From Straminergon stramineum (taxonomy: Eukaryota > Streptophyta > Bryopsida > Hypnales > Calliergonaceae), in NCBI GenBank assembly GCA_963920665.1, contig OY987271.1, forward strand, positions 312,501 to 376,500: a stretch of DNA of 64,000 nt, given 5' to 3'. Below are positions 11,001-20,960 of the stretch, one piece after another (within the stretch, counting starts at the first letter, position 1; each line of letters begins with the position of its first letter). The notes beneath the pieces are model-generated. The model was not told the origin of the DNA. It was given only the letters and a program-made list of their open reading frames with translations, and did no database searches. Position numbers and translations under genes: made by a program.

Positions 11001-14000
11001 AACAGTTTAAGCTTTCAAAAGGCTAATCGAAGATTTTGAACTGAGCTTTTCTTCGTAGCTTGCCTTCAGATTGTTCTGGCGCAATCTGTTCCTTCGTCGT
11101 ACGATTCATTATGTCTGCTGCTTTTATTTAAACTCTATGATCCATTTCTGTGGCAGGTTTGTGTGGACTTATTTTTGACAACACAAAACTATGTGGACAT
11201 TGCGTCTTTGGCTGTGATTCCACGATCAACTGGAGGCCAGGTATATTTTCTGGCGAACTAATACTCTGGCGTCTCTAATGTCTTGTATTTTCAGTTTTGG
11301 AGGTGGACTGGTTTCTCTTTAGTCATTTCCTTTCTGTAGCAGGATTTGATTCTTATCCAGGGTTATTATCCTTGTGAGAGTTGCCTGATTTGCCACTGTG
11401 GAAACCTTCTTGTACGAGTTGATGGATTTTGAGTCCTCAGTTAGAGATTCATGAATTGATTGCCCTTGTATGATCGATTGATTATTGATTCAGCAAAGAT
11501 GTGAAGTAGGCTATATTTCAATTTGTGTGGATAATTCAGTGTCGCTTGTTCTTTTGGATTCTAGATCTATTATTATCATGAGTTCCAAGCGAACGTGGAC
11601 TCTGCAAAGTTGTACAACGATCTCCGATGGAATGTGACCCGACCTCAAGGGTTGGAATGTGTCATGCGAGTGCGATGTAGTAATGTGCGTCTATTTCTCT
11701 TCTCATGAAAATTTCTGCAGTGTTTTCAGAATTTTTTCATTCTCATCTTTTAATGTAAGCAGCCTTTACAAACTAATCTTTTCATGTGAGCTGACTGTTT
11801 GCGAACTAACCTTGTTTTGAGGGTTTGTACCTTCTTAATACCTTATACCTTAACACCTTAGTAGCTTGTGCCACATGTCTTTGAAGTTGACATGTGAATT
11901 ATTGTGTCAACAATGTAACTAGAATATGTTGGGGTTCAGGGGTTACAAGTTCAAGATTATTATGGCAACTTCTGCAAACGCAACCCTACAGATGTGGACC
12001 TTCCTGCGGTAAGCTTACTTAATTCTGAATTGATTGCTACTATATTGCATGGACACGAACTGGTTGCCGTAATTGCCCCTTCACTTTTTCGTTCGGAAGT
12101 TTTGATCCGTTCTCTACTGTCGTGACTGCAGATTGATTGCGACAAGACAATAATGGTGACTTTTAAGCATGATGACAAGTTTCAAGATAATGCAGAATGC
12201 TGCTTTCAGGTCTGTATTTGTCTAGCGGTGTTTGATTTTAGATGATGCTCTCATAGAGTGCTATCTAGTGTTTTATGGAAGCTGTTTTTGTCGTGTGAGA
12301 TTATTTGAAAATTATCTTGAGTTAATTTTGGGTTAACTTCTCTGCCCTAAACCCAAAAAAATTCTGCAAATGTGAAGAGTGCTTTGCTCTACACAACAAC
12401 AACTGGGCAAAGGAGAATCCGGCTGAACACGCTGTCCTTGTCTTGCACGACTGCTTTAGCCAGCCTTTTCCGGGGAGCTGACTTGGATGCTCAGTTCACT
12501 TACTTTTTGAAACAGGGTACGTGTTTGACCTTGGTGTGGATGTTATTTACTTTGACTCGTTCAAATGAGGTCAGGATAGTCTCTTCTTCATTTGATTAGA
12601 TTAGACTAGGCTTTGTGTCTCCCAATTGTGCATATTTGGACTGACCAACGCTGAAGGGCGCTGTGTTTGAAGTTTGCTGAGACATACAATTTATTATTTG
12701 TATTATCCCTGATGACTTGCAGCCGCCCAAGATGTCACAACTACACCTGTTGCTCAAGAGAGGGAACGTATGTCTAGTCAATGTGTGAATATTTTGTATA
12801 CTTACCGGAAGTTTTGTGCAACCGCATCATCTTCTGGCCAACTCATACTTCCAGAAGCTTTAAAGCTTTTGCCTCTTTACACTATGGGTATGTACTCTGT
12901 CATTTGTGATGTATCCAGCAATGCTAGCATGTAGACCAGTTAAATATTTTCCAGATCACGAAAATATTTTGTACAGACTCATGCACGGGCATTCTGATGA
13001 GCTGCAGATAGTAACCACTTTGTAAGGTCTATCACAGATTGCTTAATTTTTTTTGTATGGGTCTCAGCTTTGACCAAAAGTGTAGGTCTACGCACTGATG
13101 TGCGGATTGATGAGAGATCGTACTGGCTCACCCGAGCGGCTTCTCTATCTGCATCTTTGGCGATTCCCTTAGTCTACCCTCGACTATTTAGTATACACAA
13201 TCTCCCTTCCAAGGTACCGTTTGTGTTATTAATATGCCTTCTTTGTGGAATTTTCTAATGCCTTGAACCCTTCAGTCTTTTACCAACAAAAGCTTATCTG
13301 TTTGGTTGATTATTCAATATTTGGGGATTATCTGATTGTTGAGGATGGTTACTTGTGATGCCGAGTGAGGGCTTGTTTTCTTGGTCTTATGATCTCTTTA
13401 TCTTTTGTGATTACAGGAGGATTTAGGAGGTGTCATACTTCCGCCGACATTATCATTGTCAAGTGAAAATCTGGAGCATGATGGCATTTACCTGCTTGAG
13501 AATGGGGAAGATGCTATGCTGTATGTGAATTCGCAAGCTTCACGCGAAGTCTTGCATCAACTCTTTGGCGTGCACTCAATTGATGAGTTGCCGGTTGGGC
13601 AGGTAAATTTCTTTTCGCTCAATTAGCTAGAAGACACTTCTGTATGTGATTGAAGCAGTGAATTATGCAATTCATTGATTGTTCTGAAATGGATAAAGGG
13701 ATTATAATTTAATCTTTTTCACAAGAGTTGTTGCTTTTACTCACTGTGTCACTTGGTTTGTGGATGTAGTGCTCTCTGCAAGAGTATGATAATGAGTTGT
13801 CAAGACGGCTCAATGAAGTAGTTAATGAGATTCGACGGCAACGTTGCTCTTATTTGCGGTAAGCTTTCAATCTTTAATCTCACCTTTTCGTCGATTAATC
13901 AACATAGCTTCCATCGCAGCTTGTTATGCAGTAAGCAAAATTATTCACAGTTTGCGGAGTGAGGAATGCGATTGTCGTTGGAGTAGTTGGTCCTGGTTGA

Positions 14001-14570
14001 TCTCTCCAATCTTGTGATCTATGTAAATTTGGGCCTGAAGAGGGTACTCCGAAGAATGTTTGTTGGAGTCTTAACTATTGAATGGTTTCTGCAGGTTGCG
14101 TCTGTTGAAGAGGCTTGACCCTCGGGGTAAGACTTTCTTTCCGATCCGATGGAGTTTAGCTTCTGTTGTAGTTTATTAAATCTTCAAATTTCAAGAAAAT
14201 TGACGTTCATTGAGTTTGCAACCTCAAAAGATCAAAGCTACGCTCCAGAACAAGAAATCATGCGATGGATCATCTGTTGAATTTGAGGGAGATTCATGAT
14301 CTTTCTGAGGGCGCAGGCTTAGTTTGCAACCTTCGCACGTCACCGATTCCTTTGTCTCAAGTTCTTCCATATCTTTATTAGATACTCCGTATATCTATAG
14401 CGAGTTTGCATACGAAGTTATTATGTGAGTGACATCTGAGGTGCTTGTCCTCGCAATGTGCAGAGCTTCTCTTTCTCAACTACTTAGTTGAGGACAAAGC
14501 TGCTTTGGGACTCTCTTATGTGGAGTACTTGGTGCAAACGCATCGGCAAATTCAAAACAAAATGACCTAA
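5047..14570 (+). CDS. SEC24A: SEC24-type COPII coat subunit, 25 coding exons
   Basis: SEC24 is the cargo-binding subunit of the SEC23/SEC24 dimer of the COPII coat, which forms vesicles at ER exit sites. Exons: 5047-5527, 6246-6844, 7068-7298, 7467-7541, 7821-7919, 8237-8354, 8585-8712, 8886-9005, 9305-9385, 9756-9833, 9983-10075, 10396-10450, 10624-10688, 10860-10931, 11157-11240, 11565-11684, 11940-12008, 12132-12209, 12378-12516, 12723-12887, 13068-13213, 13417-13602, 13770-13858, 14095-14126, 14464-14570. The sum is 3510 bases (1169 codons plus TAA) with consistent phases. Residues 1 to about 460 are Pro/Gly/Gln-rich. Then follow the zinc finger, the trunk ([14 protein letters not shown]), the helical part with SYVEYLVQ near the end, and the gelsolin-like end. 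Overall it is closest to Arabidopsis SEC24A from memory. Odd points: the first zinc-finger pair is C-x4-C (usual C-x2-C), and exon 19 has a weak acceptor (GAAG at 12377). The start is the first ATG after the leader intron. Confidence 0.93.
8237..8354 (+). other. SEC24 zinc-finger exon with altered cysteine spacing
   Basis: The exon encodes the conserved [11 protein letters not shown] start and then CVAPHC where SEC24 proteins usually have C-x2-C (for example CSRC). It continues with [16 protein letters not shown] and the second pair CNLC. The codons are TGT GTA GCA CCT CAC TGC, so two extra residues sit between the first two cysteines. The reading frame stays intact and no intron can explain six bases. 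A histidine next to the second Cys could serve as a ligand. Confidence 0.8.
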
Positions 14571-14611
14571 GCTCTCGGTTTTCATAGCAGGACATAGAAT
14601 TTTCTTACAGA

Positions 14612-15141
14612 AGGTAGGGGTCATGTTTGGCTTTTGTCTCACAATTATTTTCTTATATTAATATGAATTACAGCATCCAGTTGACAAATCATCTTTGCTC
14701 CGCACATTGGATGCTTATGTTTTTTGCCCCACTAGGTAGTTGTAAGCATTTTACACACCTGATAATAAACCATTTGATGTTGAGTTTATTTGTAAGGCAC
14801 ATCAGGTTGCTGCCTGCCTTGCATTTATTTCTAGTTGGGGGGGTGGGGCGGGGAATTTTCATTTTTTTTTCATTTTTTTCCTCAAATGGAATTCTCATGA
14901 ATTTTTTTCGTGAAGATTCTGTAAATCCTATTCTTGTTATATAGGTTGATTACAAAATCGATGTAAGTGATAATTGTGACTTTCAATGTACATTTTGTGA
15001 TCATTCTATGTTTTTAATGTACACTTCTTGGACATTTTAACTGTTCACGATGGTCTTGCTCTAGGCGAGCTGTCACCAAAACCAGAGCTGGTCTAAAATA
15101 CTCTCGGAAATGGGGGGTGGTCGAGAATGGATCGGCTACCT
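14612..15141 (-). mobile_element. TA-type MITE, family A, copy 1 (diverged)
   Basis: The right part is the reverse complement of 55703-56098: both share GAATTTTTTTC.TGAAGATTC, then TATATAGGT, GATCATTCTATG, and an end of TCGAGAATGG.TCGGCTACCT followed by TA. The left end near 14612 (AGGTAGGGGTC) is degenerate and lacks a clear TA. A G-rich run lies at 14838-14850. It sits just after the SEC24 stop codon and may be transcribed as part of the 3' UTR. Confidence 0.6.
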
Positions 15142-15143
15142 TA

Positions 15144-15891
15144 CCCCCACGCGAGACTTGACACTGCTGAAAAATGGAGGGGCTGACACATTTGTGATTC
15201 CATTCTTTTCCTGTGATATCTTTGATGTGAGCGGCACTTACTGCAGTGCCTCCGCGTATGTTCCGCACCCAACAATTGCAAATCCTCCTTTAATTGTGGT
15301 CCTCACAACACTTTCTATCTAACACACGGATTTTTGCGTCTATCCTCATTCTCGCGCTGCACTGAATTTGAGAACAATGTGAAGTGCGGAGAGGTCTTGA
15401 CGACCTTTAACAGTTTGGAAGATTGGTGTGCAATGTGGAAAGGATCGCGCCATCTGATTTTTGTAAATTGCCGTAGTTGGAGGCAGTTCTAGGGCATTTC
15501 CAGAGGTAGTTCCAAATTGTTGCTAATTCTGCAGCTTATTCATGAGGTTGTAATTGATTTTAGGGTTTGGAGGTGACGCTGCTCTGGTACGTATGTGTGT
15601 CTGCAAACTCTACCGTTTGGGGCATGAATAGATCCATGAGTTGCTGGATTGAAATTGAAGGCATTGACCATGGTATTGTGGAAGTTAGTAAACGACCTCA
15701 TCAATTGAACGATTTCTTTTTCACTTCAATGCTCTGCCTTTTCCCTCAGAACAACAAGCGTATGGATCAATGGAGGAACAAGTTTTTATGCATTGATTTT
15801 GTAGTTGCTTTTCAATCTTTCGATTGTATGAAGTATTTTTGGATAGGGTTTACAGGGTTTATGGCTTAGGCGATTAACTTCCCAATTGTTG
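15144..15891. other. Gap, no gene supported
   Basis: Unique-looking sequence downstream of SEC24. One plus-strand frame of 100 codons (15567-15869) shows no recognisable domain. I see no RNA gene and no clear repeat. Confidence 0.4.
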
Positions 15892-15895
15892 TTAA

Positions 15896-16341
15896 CCCTT
15901 AAAAGTCAAGCTAGTGACCATGGAAATCATCCCTTTTCATACTATATGACATCATCTACTTTTTGAAAATAAAAAATACTCATTGGAAGTCTAACTACTA
16001 TGCAAGATCTCTCCTTTTTGCACAAAGATCCAAAGATGAATAGTTGCACTTCTGTCCCATATAGGAAGATTCTTTGTCATCCATTGGACAAAAAAGGTCT
16101 TTGGCGTTGTTTAACCCTTTACGTACTAAGAATTGATGATATTAAGTTGCAGACTTTGATTGATTATGTTGTAGAAAGTATAATCTAAATGAAAAATTTA
16201 TGATATCATTAATTTGAGTGAAGAACATTGCATGCATTGGTTTAAGTAAGTAGTTATTAACATGAAGAAAAATCCCCCTATAAACTCAAAATTGCTTTAA
16301 AAAAATGAGGCCCAATTTTGGGCTTCTTAGTCCTTAAAGGG
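15896..16341. mobile_element. TTAA-flanked short element
   Basis: TTAA occurs directly at both ends (15892-15895 and 16342-16345). The left end reads CCCTTAAAAGTCAAGC and the right end, reversed, CCCTTTAAGGACTAAGAAG, an imperfect inverted repeat. TTAA duplication with C-rich ends is the mark of piggyBac-like elements. The 446-base body has no convincing coding frame. A hairpin GCCCAATTTTGGGC lies near the right end. Confidence 0.5.
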
Positions 16342-16345
16342 TTAA

Positions 16346-17576
16346 AGGTTAAACATGAAGGTTTTAGCTGATTTACTCCCTAATTTTTTGTTTCTTGTAT
16401 GCAAACAAAATTAGGAGATCAACCTGAGGCAGTGTGAGATGGTTGTGTGACTTGCTGAGGAATTACACCCAAATGAGCAGGTTTTGACCGGTGAGATTGA
16501 AAAGTTTGGGAGCATTCCAGCAATCTAGCGAATGCGAAACCAACCAAAAATTATAGCTGGCCTAAGGGTCCCAATTGCTGCAGCAAGATTCCTCAAAAGC
16601 TTTGTTACTGCAGCGATCCGTAGTTATTGCCTTGGCGGACATTTGAACAGGTGAAGTAAGTTACAGGGTGGTGAATTCTACCTGAAGCATTTTGGCAACT
16701 TATCGTACGTGTAGGTCAGTTTCGTAAATAACTCGGGAAAATTTGGAAAATGTCAAAAATAAATAAATTATTTACAACTATTTCTAAAAATCTGAAAAAA
16801 TTATTCTTGAGAAAAATTAGAAAAAGGAATACATTTACGCATGAATAGAAGGAATCAATCCAAAATTAGGAAAAAGTGACGAAAAGCAAAAAAATCCTAT
16901 CAGCCTACCAAATTGTCAAAATTCTAAAATTAAATTATTTCAACACCACTGTGCCAAATTAGACTTGAACGTACAGTATTTGAAATCGGCCAAGGTGAAT
17001 TGACCCCCTCATTGCCCCGATTGTGGATGGGTGGGGGATGGGGGCCCCTCACTGCCTCATCCCCACCTTCCTTGCCTTGTCCCCCTCCAATTCCCTCTTG
17101 CTCCCTTTGACCTCCCTAACTCCCCTCAACCTCCCCTTTCCAACCTCAACATGTAATTTTTTAGCTATTCTGAAAGTGCACCATTTCGATCATTGAATGC
17201 TCCTTAGGAGATCTACTCAAATGTCGAAGTTGTGTGATTGTTTCAAAAGTAGGATGCTCTTGTGTGGAAAGTAACTTTCTTGTTGTTTCAATATTGCATC
17301 ATTTCACTCTTCCCAAAGCTCCATGAAAAGTGGATTTGGAGTTCAATAGAAGTAGGATGTGTTTGGAGTTTGGAGAGTCTATTGTGCCATTTTGTCGATG
17401 GAGTGTTTTCCAATTGCTTGTGCATTGTCACAACAATAAGGCATGTGATCCAAATCAATCCAAATCCAATACTAGAGTTCTACAATACTTCTAAGTGAAA
17501 TTTTGTAGGTGTCCCCCATGCAACTTGTAGAAAGTAAACATTATTTGGTCATATTAATTACATTGGTGTTTTTTGG
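16346..17576. other. Gap with a pyrimidine-rich low-complexity tract
   Basis: AT-rich DNA containing a tract of about 160 bases (16990-17150) made of short CCCC/CCTT runs after a G-rich stretch at about 17026-17044. A plus-strand frame of 78 codons (17262-17498) has no recognisable motif. No gene is supported. Confidence 0.4.
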
Positions 17577-18000
17577 TTTAAGTGCTAGGGGAGGACACTC
17601 CCCGTGCTTTACAAAGTGACGTGCGGCGAAAAATAGGGTGGATTTAATTCATCATAGGTAAAATTTATAAAGATTTTACATTTAAAGAAGGGGACTTAAA
17701 AAGTGACATGTCTTTTATAAGTAAAATAGATACCCGAAAATTATGGTCCATTAATTATTTTTTAAATGTAAAATAGGGGCCAAAGAATAGGATCCAAGGA
17801 ATTCTATTTACTAGGTTCAGTTATAGTTATGCTACAGTACTAGTAAGATACAGGTACTATACAAATCTGAAGTATAACTACAACATATCTTGTAGGCAGT
17901 CGATGAATGGGGTAGTTTCCATCTGTTCTGTCTGTTAAGTTTAACGACTACTGCTAGGGTTTAGGCGCGAACGATAATTTCGAGGTTGGGAGGGAGGCGC

Positions 18001-18265
18001 GGCAGCGTGTGTTCACGAATTTGTTTGCAAATCTGGGTGCGGTTGAGGGTTAATCACGCGATGAGTTCTCCAGCTTCTTGAGTGACGGCAGCGTGTGTTC
18101 ACGAATTTGTTTGCAATCTGGGTGCGGTTGAGGGTTAATCGCGCGATCAGGGGGGCAGCTTGTTGAGGGACGGCAGCGTGTGTTCACGAATTTGTTTGCA
18201 ATCTGGGTGCGGTTTAGGGTTAATCGCGCGATGAGTTCTGCTGCTTGTTGAGGGACGGCAGCGTG
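18001..18265 (+). repeat. 85-86 bp minisatellite, three units plus start of a fourth
   Basis: Units start at 18001, 18087, 18172 and 18257 with GGCAGCGTGTGTTCACGAAT (the fourth diverges after GGCAGCGTG). Each contains GGGTTAATC and GCGCGAT. It lies inside the 3.4-kb transposon, before the coding segment, and could be a promoter or transposase-binding array. Confidence 0.85.
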
Positions 18266-18435
18266 GAGATGGTGTTTCCGATTCGCGCGATCAGTTCTTC
18301 GGCTGAACCGTGGAGGCTGCTCTTGGGGATGGCATGCGCTTGGTTGTGGGTGCGCGATCAGATTGGTGGTGGGCTTAGGGTGAGGAGGTGAACGAAGGGG
18401 TCGGCGATTCCTTGTGCGGGGGCGCTTGCTTGTGT

Positions 18436-18525
18436 GTGCGCGATCAGTTGTTTGTGCCCGATCAGTTGTTTGTGCGCGACCAGTTGTTTGTGCGCGACCA
18501 GTTGTTTGTGCGCAATCAGTTGTGG
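18436..18525 (+). repeat. 18-bp minisatellite, five units
   Basis: Five tandem copies of GTGCGCGATCAGTTGTTT with few substitutions start at 18436, 18454, 18472, 18490 and 18508. The period is a multiple of three, so one frame stays open and gives a Val-Cys-Ala-Arg pattern; I regard that as incidental. Confidence 0.85.
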
Positions 18526-18567
18526 AATTCTGTTTTGGGGTCAGCGGCGTGACAAAGGTGTTCCCGA

Positions 18568-18785
18568 TTCCTGGTGCGGGGTTTGCTTTTGAGGGGTGCG
18601 CGATCACCGATTCCTGGCGCGGGGTTTGCTTTTGCGGGGTGCGCGATCACCGATTCCTGGTGCGGGGTTTTGCTTTTGCGGGGTGCGCGATCAGTTCTGC
18701 CTGGTGCGGGGTTTGCTCTTGCGGTGTGCGCGATCAGTTCTGTCTGGTGCGGGGTTTGCTTTTGCGGGGTGCGCGATCAGTTCTG
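18568..18785 (+). repeat. 43-bp minisatellite, five units
   Basis: Units start at about 18568, 18611, 18654, 18698 and 18741 and contain TGGTGCGGGGTTTGCTTTTG then GTGCGCGATCA. It shares the GCGCGATCA core with the 18-bp array and with the 86-bp array, so GCGCGATCA may be a repeated binding site. The 43-bp period is not a codon multiple, so this part is unlikely to be coding. Confidence 0.85.
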
Positions 18786-18948
18786 CTGGGGTGTGCAAGG
18801 TTCACCAGCGTGGAGGATGGTGTTCGGGATTGTTTTAGCTTGCTTGTTTGTGCGCGATCAATTGTGGTGGTGTGTTCAGGTCAGCGGCGTCACGGAGTGC
18901 GGGTGTTGTTCGTGTGTTCGTTTGTGCGGGTGTGTTTTCTGCTAGTGA

Positions 18949-19700
18949 GAATCATTGAGGAAGAAGCCCGAGATGCTGTCACTGATGTCCTGAATAGTGC
19001 AGAGGTGCAAGTGCAGCAGCCGCAAGGCAGTGAGCGGATTGAAGCGACTGTGGAAGCGGACGGGCATGTCATTTACAAGTCGACACTTGTGTCGCAGCTG
19101 AATGGTAGTGTGTTCCTTTCCAAGGATCGATTGGCTAGAATCAAGCACAGTGCTCAGTTCAATAACCATGATAATTGTTTGCAGGCCAGCTCATCATCTG
19201 GGTCAGGCTTGTTGTCAATTGGATCTGATTGTGCTGTTCATTTTGTGCAACGAAGCACTACTCGATTGTCTTCTACAGTGAGATCAGCTGCGAAGCGGAA
19301 ACGGGGTCCTCCGTCCAATCCATCTCGGTTAACTCCTACTAATTGTTTGCGGGCTGTGGATGAGGGGGTTTGCTGGTTGGGTAGAGTGCAGGCGATGAGG
19401 AGGCGCAATGGCAAGCAGTTCGGTGTGCTGCGGCAGCCTGTGGACTTACTGGCGAGGTTGGAGGACAGAGGTCGGCGAACAAATCAGAATCCACACATAG
19501 AGGTTATGCTGCAGTATTATCGCAAATACGTTGGACGGGACAAATTCAAGTATGACCATACTGATAGCAAGTGGATTGACATTGACTGCGTTATATGTAA
19601 CGTGACCTTGGCGTACAACCCTCAAAATGAGGTGTACAGTCTGGATCGGAATGATGCCGAGCACTTGCGGCAGTTTCTGGCAGACCACAGTGCCCGCTGA
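18949..19700 (+). CDS. C-terminal domain of a transposase-like protein
   Basis: The stop is TGA at 19698-19700; the open frame continues upstream into the minisatellites, so the true start is unknown. From about 18949 the protein aligns by eye with the broken frames at 37560-38360. Shared stretches are KSTLVSQL.G..FLSKDRL, then a KRKRG motif, W.G.VQ.MRRR, RQP.DL and KFKYDH..KWID.D. This is the last roughly 250 residues of the larger transposase. The basic KRKRG stretch could be nuclear localisation. The frame is intact here while the larger relative is broken, which is notable in a deleted element. Function of the domain is unknown. Confidence 0.65.
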
Positions 19701-19749
19701 CTTTCGGTGGATCACCTTCGGCCTCCCATACTTCAGATGAGTCCTAAAC

Positions 19750-20370
19750 CTTCGCAGTGGGGCAGAAAAGTTCATGTGGTGGTGATATTGTGGGCTACAA
19801 TGGGATGTACGGGGGGCAATGCGCTTGTTCACATGCATTGTAAATGTGGCAGTGTGGATGATGCACAATGCGCTTGTTCACATGTGTGGTAAATGTGGCA
19901 GTGTGGATGATGCACAAGTGAAGGAGGAGTTGTGGAGGATCGCATGAATTGCATGGACCGTGAGGATTGGTGGAGTCGCTGAACATGGCTGTGGGCACAA
20001 ACCAGTTGAAGTGCTTCTTCAAGTGCAACCGGTTGGCCCTAAACCAAATGCTATTCCTTATGCAATTTTTTGGAATGCATGTGCACATCTTGGGGCCTTG
20101 TAGAGCTGAAAGTAGAGCTGAAAGGAGGACTTCAGTCACATTTGTGTGTGAGGGATGCACTTGTTCACATGTATTGGAAGTGTGGCATCTTTTTTGATGC
20201 ATGACTGTTTTCTGAGAGGCTGCTGGTTTTGTCAATCAGACTTGTGACTTGTGATTTATGGGGTGCAGTGTAATCACTTGGAATGTGATGATTGGTGGAT
20301 TTGCAGAACATGGTTGTAGGAGTGAAGGAGCTGATCACTTCTCCAATTGGTTTGGGGTGACTATGAACCT
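19750..20370 (+). pseudogene. Captured PPR-protein gene fragment
   Basis: Frame-broken pieces match the PLS-type pentatricopeptide repeat pattern: NALVHM.CKCGSVDDA twice (19816 and 19869, a tandem duplication of about 54 bases), then GGVAEHGCGHKPVEVLLQVQ, then PNAIPYAIFWNACAHLGA, then RDALVHMYWKCG, then VITWNVMIGGFAEHGC. These are the usual helices of PPR proteins, which bind organelle RNA. Stops and frame changes separate them, so no PPR protein is made. The position inside the transposon ends points to host-gene capture. Confidence 0.75.
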
Positions 20371-20960
20371 CATGTACAAGTAGACATTTGTGTCATAGAC
20401 TCTAAATTTTTTTTCACATGTGTTGGATGGCCTAGAACTGCAGCTTGTTGCCATAGTTCTTGTAAATGATTTGTAATGTTTGTGTTTTTTAACACCTTTA
20501 GTACATTAAACTCTTTCATTACTTTTTCATTTGTAATGTTTGTGTTTTTTAACACATTTTGTACATTAAACTCTTTCATTACTTTGTCATTTGTAATGTC
20601 TTGCTTTTATTTAGCATTTGTGCATGTATTTGTCTTCAAGTATGCATTCTAATGTAAACACATCCATTTTTTGCCTTAAAGTTGAATCTTGTGGGTGTAC
20701 AGGGCATATCTTGTCACTTTAATTCTCATTACTTGTTAAATTAGTTTTGTTCTTTATAAAGAAAATAGCCTCCAATAAATTCAGCCTATGTACGTATTAT
20801 AAGTAAAGATAGGCATGATAATATGGGCTCTAGGGGGGTTTATAAGTGATTATAGGGGCCTGAAAATTCAAAAAAATAAATAAATACCCCCCCTAAAAAT
20901 ACCCCAGCCCCGCACGTGGTACCCAGAAAATACGAAGAGTGTCCTCCCCGGGTTTAAGTG

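Larger units (their letters stand above)
17585..20952 (+). mobile_element. Complete 3.4-kb DNA transposon with 8-bp target duplication
   Basis: The ends are CTAGGGGAGGACACTC on the left and, reversed, CCCGGGGAGGACACTC on the right. They are flanked by a perfect 8-bp direct duplication TTTAAGTG (17577-17584 and 20953-20960). Inverted similarity continues inward for about 40 bases to ACGTGCGG. Inside are three minisatellites, a transposase-like C-terminal coding segment (18949-19700) and a PPR-gene fragment (19750-20370). The element lacks the zinc finger and DDE core of its relative at 33846-38360, so it is non-autonomous. An 8-bp duplication fits P or hAT superfamilies; the relative's motifs favour a P/THAP9-like group. 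Confidence 0.82.

Noticed and set aside
18050..18607. Minus-strand frame of 185 codons rich in Arg-Ala-Gln-Thr repeats
   Set aside because: It is the antisense reading of the minisatellites in the 3.4-kb transposon.
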